The notes under the pieces are model-generated. The model had not been told where the DNA came from. It saw only the letters and a program-made list of their open reading frames with translations, and searched no databases. DNA of 64,000 nucleotides from Nissolia schottii. Its lineage: Eukaryota > Streptophyta > Magnoliopsida > Fabales > Fabaceae. Below are positions 31,008 through 43,580 of this stretch, piece by piece. Made by a program: the position numbers and the translations under genes. The stretch lies in contig QANU01076963.1 of assembly GCA_003254905.1 (NCBI GenBank), forward strand, positions 943,056-1,007,055, in the 5' to 3' direction. Positions within the stretch are counted from its first letter, which is position 1; each line of letters starts with the position of its first letter.

Positions 31008-31698
31008 CATAGTTATAAGACTCAGAGACTTGATGACCTGGCCACACTACTGGGTTATTGGGTCACTGGTTCAACCAATGGGTCACTCATGGATATAAAT
31101 AAAATAATAAATATATATATATATAGATAACCTAAAAAATTAAAAAAATCCAAATAAATAAAATGCATTTATTTAAACATCTATCATAACATAAAATTAT
31201 TTAAAATATATAAGTAAGGTTCAAACTTCAAATGTCATACCATACATAAACAATACAAGTTCAAGATCCTAAATCACAAATAAACCAAGTTTTAAATAAA
31301 AAATACATAACAATAACAATTTTACATGAGTATTCAATATTTATTACAAGAAGGCAACAAAACAAGTGTATGTAACAAGAAAATTGGTACAAAAATGAAG
31401 AACTTAAATATGTATTTTGTAGAAAAATGAAAAAAGTCAGCTTAATCTGACAAACAGTGATTTTTTAAAAAATTCTTTATTAAACGATGTTGTTTATCTT
31501 TTTTATAAAAAAAAATAAAAAAATTTTTAAAAAAAAACATACATGACCGGACCAGGTCATCAGGGTTCACAAAAACTGACCGAGTCAGTCCGAGTCTGAA
31601 ATGTGGCCGATCTACTCAGATAACTAGTTAGGTCCTGTGGCCGGGTCACCGGATTCCAGGTCGACTCAGTTGAACCGGGCCGAGTTATTTTAACTATG
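31008..31698. mobile_element. Non-autonomous hAT-like element (691 bp)
   Basis: The terminal inverted repeats begin CATAGTTATAA on the left and, read inward from the right, CATAGTTAAAATAA. Both subterminal regions are rich in 'gggtca' and 'ccgggt' motifs. A perfect 8-bp duplication, CTTGAAGT, flanks it (31000-31007 and 31699-31706), the size made by hAT transposases. The interior is AT-rich and has no transposase frame, so movement would need an enzyme supplied elsewhere. Confidence 0.85.
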
Positions 31699-31955
31699 CT
31701 TGAAGTCTGCTCACAATGGGTTGCCCTGGCCCAGCTAGTGCGTGTTTGTGCTCAGATGTGACACTAGCCCTTGGATATTGTTGTATATCAAGTGTGAATG
31801 CTAGATTAAGTAAAGAGTATACATTATCATAAATATGCTGAACTTTGTCGAATCTCGGTGGGTGTGAGTGTCTTAAACAATGTAATTTCTTGGTTGTGTC
31901 TGCATTGTTTTTTGCCAATAGAATGATACATACAACTTAACGAAAAAATATATAT

Positions 31956-32477
31956 TGTTATTACGGACTTAACCTAATCTTACTTATAACTCTTGGCACT
32001 GAGATACATAAGGATACACGACATGTCATATCGAGATATCCCTTATCACATCTCGGGACAACCAATCTGAGTGTCTCTTATCTCGGGATCGACCGGTCCA
32101 GGAACAGTAACCGTTACACAATAATAAGGGCTATAAATAGCCACCCACATATTTATAATGACGGTTTTATACTTCAATAGCATCATCAAGGCTCGAAATA
32201 GCCCATTTATGTTCCATTACGAGCTGTTACACCCATTAAATACCTACAAACAGCTATCTACATGGACAAGCTATATAAAGCAAAGATACTGCATACAAGA
32301 GGTACGTTTTATTCATTTTAGCTACTCATATACAATAAAAGTTTACTTGAGTATCGGAGTGTCTTTGCTAGTACCCTCGCCGCCATCCTGATTAGACAAG
32401 GTTCATCACTCCAGCTTCCTGACTTATACCAGAGACCGAGTTACGAGACATCTAGGCAAACCGAATTGTTTGTAACA
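31956..32477 (+). mobile_element. Solo LTR, copy A of a three-copy family
   Basis: Bounded by TGTTA and TAACA. A TATA box in GGGCTATAAATAG (about 32128-32140) and the downstream motif TTGAGTATCGGAGTGTCTTT (about 32348-32367) mark it as a retrotransposon LTR with promoter and R region. The second motif is frequent in plant Ty3/gypsy LTRs. It aligns along its length with the reverse complement of 45677-46209. Flanks TATAT and ATTAT do not form a clear duplication. No internal coding region remains. Confidence 0.75.
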
Positions 32478-35335
32478 ATTATCTTAAAGTTTTTAGCCAA
32501 TATTTAACGTCTAACTCACTTTGTGTTTCTCATTTAGGTTGTTGGTTTGAATCTTATTTTTCCTTTTATTTCCGTGAAGCCTACTCAGTGATGAGCAAAT
32601 TGTAACAAGTTTTTCATGGAGATAAATGCTCTGATACTTTGATGCAGTATTAATTTTTAATTAGTTTAGATAGTTGGATGTTACTTAATAACATAGGTGT
32701 ATTCATTTATAATTGATAGTTAATACATCGTTAAATGAAAATTGGGAGTTTTGGAATCTTTATTCACATGCACTTGATTATAGACACTTTAGAGAAAGCA
32801 ATTTTTTTTTACAATCTTCTCTTCACTTAATTTTATCTTCCTCGTCCATGGTTCATTCTCTTTTCCTGTGTGCTCTGTGACCCTACTTAAGTTTTCTGTG
32901 TAACTAGACTTTTCGTTTCCGTATAAATCAACATTTTCCTTCTAATTAAGTCGATATTCTTCGTTCATGTTGGGCTAGGCATAGCACCTATAGCTAGATC
33001 CTCTAGTTTAGTTGTATAGCCCTTTATCAGTTTTTCTCCTTACAATTTAGTTTATAGTAACTGCAATGCCCATGTTTCCATGCATTTGATCGACCTTTCG
33101 ATGAACGCATAAGAAAATGTTTTACATTATCAAGATTCAAGAAAGAAGCCCCGGGCACTAGTAGGTGTACTGTATTTATTAGGGGCATATGGCCACAGTC
33201 CTTACTTGCCACAAAAAAGTCACAATCATTGTTTTCTAACTTGCTAAATTGCATGTGGGTGTGCCACAATTAAATTTGATACCACTGTGTCAATTGATAC
33301 AAGATGATGCGTTTAAGAGTTGTACAGTACTGCAAAGAGACAATTTTTGAAAGTTACAATTGGTTTTTTTAGATGAGAAAGTTACAATTGATGGAGACCA
33401 ATATCCTGGGCTTAAGTTTTTGAGCCCTACTAAATAGTGGGACAACATTTCCGCTCGAAACCGCTTGACAGAGAAATCAAGGGATGGTGTTTTCAAGTTT
33501 GAAAAAATAGAAAAATAAAATGAAGAAAGCAATTTAAATAAATGGCCTTGGTTTGTCGCACAAGAAACTCGTGCAGGAAATGTTGAACCGTGCATAATTT
33601 TTCTAAATCTTTTCATTAGTTCGGGTCATCACACTTAATACTCTGGTTAAGAGTTACCTTACTGAGAACTGAAATTTAAGTTTTACTAATGATGGTAAAG
33701 TCATATACAAGTGAGATAAGTCTCAGATAGACTTATGATGATCAGAGTAACTAACTTAATTCCTATGTTAATATAATTATACCTCTAATAAAAGTCTCAC
33801 ATTAAGTGTTTATATATACGGACTTGGTGCATAATTAAACTCCTTATGATATTGAAGCAGAAAAGCAAACTTAAGCTTAGTCATAACACACGCAACCGCC
33901 CCCATCAAATTTGGTCCGCAAACTTGAATAGGATGGAGTTAAACTCTTCAAATGTTTCCTTTCTCAATTAATTAGTTTGATAAAGTACTGTGTCCACACC
34001 ATACTTTTACAGCAGTATTTCAGTTTCTCTAATCTGTTACACATTTTCCCCTCATTCAAAGTAAGTTTAGGGCATGAATGCCATTAAACGTCGAAGTGAT
34101 TTCTCATCTACTCTATGGTGCAAATATTTTATGCTATTTAATTAATTTATTTTTTTTATAATTTTTACAATTAAATTCATTAAATTTTGTTATTATTTCA
34201 TTTTTTTTATTATCGTAATAAACTTTTCATTAGTCAAATCATTTAAAAAATCAATTTATAAGATGTTTAAAGATTTTAGAGATTTGCACATCATTTAAGC
34301 TTACAATGCACATCACTATAAATATTATATTAAAAAAATTAATTTATGATATTAGATCATATAATCCATCAATATATCATATTAGTACATGAAATAATAA
34401 TAAATTTTGATAAATTTAATTATAAAAATTATATAAAAAAAATGAATAAATTAAATAGCATTAAATATTTATCCTATAAAATAGGCCACCAATAACAAAT
34501 GGTCAAAGAAATGCAATCAGAGCACCCATGTGCCCGTCTTGCTGAGATGCCAACATCCCTCACTTGTAAGGTTTGGTTCACTTGATGGGAGGCCAATTTG
34601 TCTGTAATTCTAGGGTACCGGGCATAAGTCCTTGCTCTCACTCATACATGTCTTTAAATGTCCAAAATACCACGTGAAATAAACCCACGAATTTCTGTGT
34701 TCTGTGCCATTTGGTTTCTTGGACATAGTCTCATTTGACCCGTCATTTACCTTTTTCACCCTATGTCAAACAAGATTTCTCCAAATTAATCTACCAATTG
34801 ATAAGCCTCGTAATGTGGTTTGCTTAATCAATTGTAATTTTCTACCAGTAATGGTTTTTCCCTCAATTAGTATTGAGTGATCATATAAAAAAAAATGTGA
34901 ATGATAGTAATGGTGGTGAGGAGGATGTGGCCAAAGCAAAATTAAATGATATACGAACAAAACAAGCATATAAAATACGTACATATGTTGGTTGGTTGGA
35001 TTAGATAACGCACCGTGTCTTGGGAAGAAGGACATGACACATTGACAAAACACAATCTAATCTTTTGATCCAATGTTCATTCTTGCTTTGTCTCGTCCGA
35101 TATGTGAAATATGTGTTTCTAGCTAGAACCAGAACAGTTATCCAAATTCTTTATCTAGATCGATGAAGATGACGAGTTCAATGTACAAACCTCGCACCTA
35201 ATACTTGAGCTCTAGAAGAAAAACGTGCATAGCGAAAACAAATAGCAGAAAATATGTTCACATTAAGTCTTACGACATGACGTTGAAATGATTTAAAACA
35301 AAAAACAAAAAATAATTATTTGTAGACAAAAATGA
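32478..35335. other. Intergenic DNA, no gene seen
   Basis: AT-rich spacer. The short frames near 33030-33620 and 34770-35050 have no recognisable domains or splice partners. Confidence 0.5.
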
Positions 35336-36852
35336 TTCATGTACACTTTTTTGTATGTCAATCCGTGCATACACTTTTCAATATACATAATTAATGATCA
35401 AGATACGTATTTCGTATAATTTTAAAAATTAGAAACAACCCAAAGCTCACGCACTCACCCCCACCCTAAACCGCCATACACGCCCAAACCTTAGCTCACA
35501 GTGCAGAATTTGGGTCCATCTTCACCATCACTATGGTATTATACTCATAATCAAAAGTAATACAACAATCTAATCAAATGCCGGAAAACGTGATAATGAT
35601 AAATGTGTTTTTATTGGTTGTTAATGTTTGAGTTCATGGAGTTGTAATCTGATCAAATGCACACTTATAGGGAACTTTTATAAGTATTAATCTGAAATGC
35701 ACAAACTTTATAAGTTTTAGTGTACAAACATTACAAACTTAAAGTTTGCAATTTGAGATGCACAAACCTTACAAGCGTAGGCACACAAATTTTATTTAAT
35801 TCAATGCACAAACATTACACACTTCAATGCACAAACGTTTACCTTACAAGGAACTTATAGTTCAGAATGTTTTAGAATTTGAGATGCACAAACTTTACAA
35901 GTGTAGACGCACAAACTTTATCTAATAAAATGCACAAACATTACACACTTCAATGCACAACCATTACCTTACAAGGAACTTATAGTCCAGAGTGTTTTTC
36001 AATCGGAAATGCATAAACTTTATATGTATTAATGCACAAATATTACAGACTTTCTGTAGGGACCTTTTTAGGGAACTTATAGTTCAGAATGTGTTAGACT
36101 ATGAGATGCACAAACTTTACATGCTTAGGCGCACAAACTTAATGTAATAAAATGCACAAACATTACACACTTCAATGCACAAACTCTTACCTTATAGGGA
36201 ACTTATAGTTCATAGTCCATATTGGAATGCACAAACTTTAGCAACTACAATGCACAAACATTATACATATATGTGCACAAACTTTAGAGTTTCGAAATTG
36301 AAATAGTCCAAACTGGAATTCACAAAACTTACATACAAAATGCACAAACTTTAGCAACTACAATGCACAAACATTATACACACATGACGCACAAAACGTT
36401 TCCCCCGAACACAATTATGTAGAGTTCGACCAAAATCGATTTGAAATCATATACATTGTCCCAAAATTGAAGAAAGTTTAAATGATAGCAATCAACTCTT
36501 GAACCCTAATATATTCGTGGTTACAGAAGCTAAATTCAAATTCATTTTTGAGTACTTACCAATGGTCCATTGATGTGCAGCTCTTCACTGTGTGTCGTTC
36601 GACGTTATTTTTGCAAAGTTAGTGCAAAGTCTACTGGGGAGAATGACGATGACTTGCAGAAGAGAGCAACGAGTTTCAAATCCTATTTTTTCCAAAGAAA
36701 GTAGAAGCACAAACGATTATATATCACATGTACAGGATGTGCGAGTGGGTGAACGTGGGGGACGAGTGTCATTTGGTAGTTATTGTGTGGGTCCAGGTGT
36801 ATAAATACGGCGATGAATATATGGTGTATGAAAATAGGGTGTACGTGTAGCA
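35336..36852. mobile_element. Probable non-autonomous element with tandem core
   Basis: The right end, GGGTGTACGTGTAGCA, closes at 36852 and is the inverted form of the MITE end at 12584. The left end (CATGTACAC, about 35339-35347) is only a partial match. The core is the tandem array at 35685-36400, whose 'tgcacaaac' motif is the reverse complement of that in the 22.4-kb array. Read as a relative of that element in opposite orientation. Assignment to the Mutator-like group is inference. Confidence 0.45.
35685..36400. repeat. Imperfect tandem array, about 125-bp units
   Basis: Four to five diverged units contain 'tgagatgcacaaactttaca', then 'gcacaaactt', 'aatgcacaaacattacacac', 'ttcaatgcacaaac' and 'aggaacttatagttcag'. 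Units start near 35690, 35754, 35880, 36001 and 36102. The last part (36220-36400) is built of shorter 'tgcacaaactttagcaacta' repeats. No protein frame is supported. Confidence 0.8.
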
Positions 36853-39800
36853 GGATTGCACTCCAGTTAAAATATAATTGTTTGTATAATAATTTCTTCT
36901 TGTAAATCATGATATTAAAGCTTCTTAACATTAATATGAAATTATAATTATTAATAAATAAAAGTACTATATATCATTAGAGTAATTCTAATATTTTAAT
37001 TAAAAATGAAATGACTTACATCCCATAAAAGATGTAATTAGTTAGATATTTAGAATCATGTGATTTATAGTAATAATATGATCATTAAACTGAAACTAAA
37101 TTTATATATAAATGTTGATTTTTAGCGATGACATGGGTATACAGAAACCAATTACTGGATTGTCGTCCTTCCTTCTTTTCTTTTATTGCCAACAAAATTG
37201 AAGGGGAAAAAAAAACTGTCACCCTTCGTTCATTGACTTCTGCCCAGATCAGATGATAAGATAACTAGATAAGTGGTCCATTTCTATATGCTTTAATTCC
37301 CAGTGCATGACATTGATTTCATTCATTCCAACAACAAAATACCATTGATTATTGCATACTTAATGCGTTCCAATTTCATATTGAATTTCTTTATTTAAAA
37401 AAATAAAACAGAACTGAGCAAGCCAGAATTTTACCTATAGAAAAGTAGTAATTGAGCAATCAGTGTGATTTTAGTCCTTTAAAAAAAAAAAGTGCGAATT
37501 TAGTCCAATATTAAGGATATGATTGGGAAACACATTTTTTTAAGGATATAATTTTTTTGTTCTAAGTTGTCTCTCAGAAAATAATTATAAACTAATCTAA
37601 AATAAATTAATCTAAGCATGCACTAAAAGTTTACAAAAAAAAAAAATAGTATGCATTGATAGTGTAAATTATTTAACACACCGACATCCAATAAAATCTT
37701 GATACATCAATAAATATACTTGTCTCTCACACCAATCACTTTAAAGATTATGCATATAAAAAATTTAGTTAGATGACAATATAAATAAAAATTGTATTGT
37801 TGGTCATAAAAATGAAACTAAAAAAACAATAAAAAGTTATAAATGACCCATTATCATATTTACGGTAACAGAAAAAATAAACAGACATCTAGACATGAAG
37901 CCCATAAGGATGCTCATCCAAATGCTACTGGGTTCTAAATGGTGCACCAGAATATGAATTAAAATTGAGAAGCCGAATTTGTTTTTGGAAATAATATTGT
38001 TTTGGCTTGGCTTTAAGTATTTACAACAGATATGACCCAAAAATAGTATTTACAACTGGCGCAGGTGATTTCCCAACCGGTCATCTCTAAATTCTATAGC
38101 CTATAAATATCTTTTTCTTTTGGGAATGTAAGCTTACAACTACAAGAAACAGTGCAAACAGCAAAGCAGTATGGTGAGGTACGTCTTTTTTTCAGTAGCT
38201 CAATGAAAGGCTTAAGCCCAAACGAGTACAAGAACAAGATGCTGAGGTACATTAGTTAGGGTGACTCAATGATATGGTCCTTGGGATAGCTTTGGCTGGG
38301 AAATTCGACTTAATTTAGTACCAAGGGCATGTGGGTGACATGTGAAATGATTTCTGCCTTCAAATTTCAACATTCCTCATTTATCCGGGCTGTAGAGAAG
38401 GAACCAAACTACGATTATAACCCCAGTTTTTCTTGCTTTGGGTCATGCCCAACGCATTTTAGTAGAATCTGGAAGCTCCTTATCCAAATCGTTAGTAGTA
38501 GGCAGGAATGCAGGATTACAAAGAAGTTTGGTTCAAACCCCCCACGGAGTAACCACGGAGTAATTGTTTGTGCACTACAGTTAAAACTCGAGAATTTGGG
38601 AGGCAAATAACTTGCGGTATGCACTAACCTGGACCATGTTTCCATCTTGAGCAGGTACAGCACAATAGCAGTAATACACATCTCAAACAGAACTTACCAG
38701 TGGTGTAAAACTAGCAAGAAATAGGAAAGGAAATATTACCAAATGAAGAAAAACAATTTGAAGTGCTCTTCTATATTTTGAGGGAAATTTTGTTGATAGG
38801 TACATGTTTAGCTTCTCGTATTGCTTTAGACATGCGATAAAGTTAATGGAACTCATAAATTGGTGAATAAGGTAGTGAAACCCACTTTTATGGTAAGTGT
38901 GCCTAAAGAGGTAGTAAACGTTTACTCAATGACAAAATAATATGGTTGCTTTTTATAGTTTTCCTGTAGATAGATACATCATACATTTTAAGCTTTGAAC
39001 AGCTTACAGTCATGTAGGGGAGAAATTACAAAAGCTTATTTCTAAAGTTTAGCCTACTTACAAATAATGTTATTTGTAGGATTCATTTGTACAAACACCT
39101 AATAGCTCACTCACACAAAAGCACGAGATCCACCATGGAGAGAGAAGATACAAGTATGGTGGGTACTATGCTTTTGTGAGAACACATATTGGGCCTCCAT
39201 GCTCATGCTTTTGTGGTTGGTGTTTGTACAAGGTTTTACAAATAAAATTCCTCTACATATATTATTAACCATTGAATCGCAACTAGGCAGTTTAGAAACC
39301 AAGGGACTTTAGATTTTATCTTGAGACCTTCAAAGTTGTTGGTATTTCATGGATTGCAAAACTGCGACCAACCAATTTAAAAGTCAACGCAATGAGCTGC
39401 TAACTGTTGTACGCCCTTTCAATCCCAACTCCCAGGGGTGACGGAACAAGGGACTTAGATTTTATCTTGAGACCATTAATGGACTGCAAAACTGCGATGA
39501 CACCAATTTAAAGTCAACATAGTGAGCTGCTCACTGTTGTACGCCCTGTCATTCATTAACATGTGGCAGCCAATACCCTCTTGGTAAGCAGCTGAGGAAA
39601 TAATAAACTCCCAAAACTCGGGGCGAAAAAGCTAGAATTTAAATGTTAGAGAAGAAAGCAAAAGCATATATGATATATCCGTTGAAAAACAGAGTCAAAT
39701 TAATAACTGATTTGTGCGTATCTAGCAATCAAACCTATTTGCTTATTAGAAGTCCTGGATACAGGAGAAAAACTAGAAGTTTTAAAATTCCACAATAAGT

Positions 39801-39929
39801 AGACAATTGGCATCGAAGAGGATGTTACTTAAAAAATTTTAGAACCAAATTAATCCAAGATTTATTTCTAAACTGGGAAAAGGTTTACTGAAAAAACTTA
39901 CCGAGCATCGCTCAACACAGAAAGATTGC
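36853..39929. other. Intergenic DNA, probable remorin 3' flank
   Basis: AT-rich up to about 38000. At 38098-38260 a TATA-like CCTATAAATATC is followed by two tiny overlapping frames, reported as a finding. A diverged direct repeat lies at 39301-39553. The part nearest 39930 is likely to hold the remorin 3' UTR. Confidence 0.45.
39301..39553. repeat. Diverged tandem duplication (147-bp period)
   Basis: Unit 1 (39301-39447) and unit 2 (39448-39553) both begin AAGGGACTT and share 'agattttatcttgagacc', 'gcaaaactgcga', 'agtcaac' and 'actgttgtacgccct'. Unit 2 lacks parts of unit 1. It lies downstream of the remorin stop codon. Confidence 0.75.
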
Positions 39930-42900
39930 TTAGAGGACATGGCAAGTGAAACAACCACCTAATGAACCCATCTGGCTGGTTCTAAGAAATGATTTAGCCT
40001 TGCGGGACGCTCTAATAACTTGATCCGCTTCATTGGGTAAAACTGAACTTCTCATTTCCTCAGCTTTTTTCTGAGCCATTCTAAGCTTGTTCATAATCTT
40101 ATCCATAGAGGATGCTCTCTTCTTTTCCAGCTTCATCTGAAATGGAAAAAAGTATGACCACCTTCTACTACTACTTTATATATAAACTTTGAAATTTTTT
40201 TTGCTCCAAATACAAAGTAATCCTAAATGCGTGAATGAAGTTAAATGAATTAACAATAATATAATCCACATAATCTGGGTATCACAGTTGAATAGAAAGG
40301 CTTTTTTTTCTACGGTAAAACTAAGACGCATTCTTTAAGACACTCTAAAAGACATAAAAGCTAACTGATAACAACCGAAACAATACTGAGGGAAAAGAGA
40401 GAAATATTTCGGCAACCCGAACTGAGGGTAAAGAAAGAAGGGAGAATTACAAAAACGGTACTCCTACGAAAGGTATTTATGATAAATGGACCTTAATCAC
40501 TATAAAATGTTATTTTGCTTTATATTAAATATTTCCAACATGTTCCTTATCCAAAATTCTCCCAAGAAAGAAATCACTAGGAAGTACTACCTCTAGTTTC
40601 CGTATTGCTGCCTCAGCTTTTGCCTTTTGCAAGTTCTCCCATGCAATGATTTTGGCTTCCTCCCTTTTAGCCCTGGACAAAAAAAAATAGCTGGAATTTT
40701 AGAAAACTTTGTACATAGATTTATTTTGCCAGCAAAATTATACGAGAGCCAGAAAATTATGAGTTTCCTACGATATAAAATTGCCAGATCTATGCACTAA
40801 ACTTTTCAACTTCCTTGTTTAAATTGTTCAGGATCGGCAACTTGAGTCATAGTTGAATGGTAATAAAGAGAGACTAACGACAACTCATGCTCACTTGGCA
40901 TTTTAATCGAATCATTTCAAGGCCAACAACACAGCTAATTTAGTACACTTATCACAACAAATTTCATAGACACCAATTATTGTTGCCATGGCATGAACAA
41001 CATAGGATCATTTCATTTCCTGTGTAGCTCATAGCATTCAGATAGGAGCAGAGTAAAAAGCTAGACTTTAAAGAGAAAATTTCACTGCTCAACTTCAATT
41101 TCTTTGCAGCACCAATTAGTTTTAGATTTTGAGAGTATAACTGCCTCGTCTCGTATTAGTTTCTCCTTAATTTACCAAATAAATTGAACTGAATTGATAC
41201 AATACCAATGTGGAGTAGAGACATACTTTGAGACAGTTTTTGGCGTTTCAGAAATGTCCCAGGCTGAAGATGGAGTGCTTATTTCTTTCTTTTGCCTTCT
41301 TTCAACATTTTCTGAGCCTCTGCCAGAAAATAGGGCCCTGTGTTTCTTCGACCACCTTGTCACGGTGACATGTTCATCTACTCGCACATCCCTTATATCC
41401 ATTTTAGAGGAAGCAACACTCCGCCATTCTGTGACAGGCAAGGCAGACGGAGTGGAGGCAGAGAGAGAAGTCCTCAAATTGGGAGAGGAACATGGGCTGC
41501 CCTGTGGACTCATCTGAGTTGCCATGTCCCTCCTTGAAACAGCACGAGATACATTGGTTCCCGCATCTTTGAAGCCATCAAGATTATCCTCTGTGAGTTA
41601 GAATCAATATCGAGAATGCAAAATCAGATGCATAAAAGCATTGAAGCATAGTTTCATAATCATATTAGAAAATCATCACCAGTTATGCATGAATTTGTTT
41701 ACAACCCCACATTGTTTCAACAATCAACCAATCATTAGTTTTTAAGAAAACCATTTGTTCCATCCACACGACCTTGTAACAAGGATCTAATACATAATAA
41801 TCACTGAATGAGTACTTCATAGAATACAGTGAGTCAATTGGAAGTAAAGCAATTACAACTCATTCAAATTTATCCAAGTCAATCAATCCCTTGGGATCAC
41901 CCTTTACAAAAATTTATAAGGCATGAGTTCATAGATGAATAGGTAGAAATTGCATATAGTGGGAGACTCAGTCCAAACCTTGGGCGGGCATTGATTGCTG
42001 ACTCTGCATCTCAGAGCATCCGTGGACACTAGCTGAGCGGGCCATTGAAGGTTCCATTCTCGCCAGAAGCACACCATCTTGGCCCCCTGCACTGAACTTC
42101 AATGCATCAGCTGAAATAACACCAGCTGAAAAAGGAGAAGCTGCGACGAAATTCCCAGCATTCCTCCCTTCAAACAGTGGAACTGCCGGGGAATACAAGG
42201 AATAATAAGCAATCCCAGGGGGCCCAAGTGGACCACTCTTCGACTTTGGCCTCCTCTGCGGTGGCTGAACCAGAGCCTTCCCTACACCATCCGCTGAAAC
42301 AGGGCTCAGAATCCATCTCTCAGCATCTTCCCATTTAGACGGCAACGTTCTTCCGTTAATTAACGGCAACATAGGCCCACCGCCCTGCTTCCCGGAAGCA
42401 CTCGCATGCAGAGGAACTCGCTCAGAGCTCCAACCCTTATGCATCGCAACACCAACTTGGCTGTAAGTCGGCGTTCCGGGACTGGGGAAAGTGCCGGTGC
42501 CAATGGCAGACTTTCTAGAAGTTAGCGAGCTCTTGTGCACGGTTGCAAGGCGTGGCGAAGATTCAGTGGCACTGTTCAGATCTAACGAAGCAGGCCTTCG
42601 CCGATCAGATTTCTTCAACAATGCTTCAGATCTCGATCTCCTATCTTGGCATTCTTTATAGACAAAAATGGAAAAGAGCAGTAACGTAAATCCTAGGGAT
42701 TATAAATAAGCCATAGAAAGGGGCTTTTTCAATTGGTATAGAGCTTAGGTGACGGGGTGGTACCTTTGAGTGCTAGAGAGAAAGAGTTTCTCGCTGAATC
42801 CAACTCCAGGAGGTGGATTTCGTCTGCAGTGTCAACATCGCTGTCTTCTTCGTTTTGGACTGCGATGTGGACATACGTTACGGGGGGGGGTTCAGTTTTG

Positions 42901-43580
42901 AAATTAGGGGGAGAGCCCTCGTGGCGAGTTGAGTTATGTGGCTCTTTTTCAAGAAAGCGAAGACAAGATGAGGTGTACCTTGTGGCTTTTGTTCGGCCTT
43001 TCTGGCGAAACGACTGTGCTGCTTCTTGTTGCGTAGTACTGCGTCGTATTTGTTCAGATCTGGATCTGGACCACTCCAGGTATCGTCGTGAGCGCCAATG
43101 TCGCCCTCATGCCCTGCCAAACGCTGCAACACAGACATTCCACAAGATTTTAACAATTAACACCAGCCATCAAATCTTTTTCAGCTTAGATTCGACTCTT
43201 CAATCATGCCTCATCCTGATTTCTACACTGAAATATAACTCAATTACTAATTTCATCATTCAGCTTACCGCAACAATAGAATTCAATTAACTGCACAGTG
43301 ATTCAACTATCCACATTATGAGAAGCAAACAAAAGAAGAAAACAGTTGAAAAGTTGAGTAAGTGAGAGAGTGTACGAACGAGGGAGATTTCAGAGACTAG
43401 AGAGTCGTGATCGTAAGTGTCAGATGCAAACGAGCACCGATCGACACTTGCAGAAGCAGAGGAGAAGAGGCTCAAGTTGGATTCGAGAGTGAAGACGACG
43501 GAGTCAGGGCTGCTATCGCGACCCCTTAGCCCCAACCTCCACGAGCTTCGTTCTTTAAACCCTATCTCCGGCATTCTCAA
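39930..43580 (-). CDS. Long remorin family protein (group 6-like)
   Basis: Exons in transcript order: 43580-43380, 43123-42979, 42859-42764, 42653-41979, 41590-41227, 40672-40591, 40136-39930. They total 1770 nt (589 aa plus stop) with consistent phases. The N-terminal 490 residues are Ser/Pro-rich and largely disordered (WSSERVPLHASAS, PPQRRPKSKSGPLGPPG, DIRDVRVDEHVTVTRWSKKH). The remorin C-terminal coiled coil begins at about 494: KREEAKIIAWENLQKAKAEA, then KLEMKLEKKRASSMDKIMNK. The end GGCFTCHVL carries Cys residues suited to S-acylation, the known membrane anchor. Remorins organise plasma-membrane nanodomains in immunity, symbiosis and cell-to-cell transport; the role of long N-terminal forms is little known. 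The first donor (GTTCGT) is unusual but is the only one that fits the frame. Confidence 0.92.

Noticed and set aside
30860..32580. Similarity between about 30850-30970 and 32500-32585
   Set aside because: Patchy, AT/T-rich resemblance; could be a dispersed repeat but cannot be delimited.
35314..36883. AATTATTTG / AATTGTTTG as a 9-bp duplication for the 35.3-kb element
   Set aside because: Not adjacent to the recognisable ends and very AT-rich, so chance is likely.
42757..43290. 177-codon forward-strand frame over the remorin 5' exons
   Set aside because: Antisense shadow of coding exons 1-3 of the remorin; it has no family resemblance.
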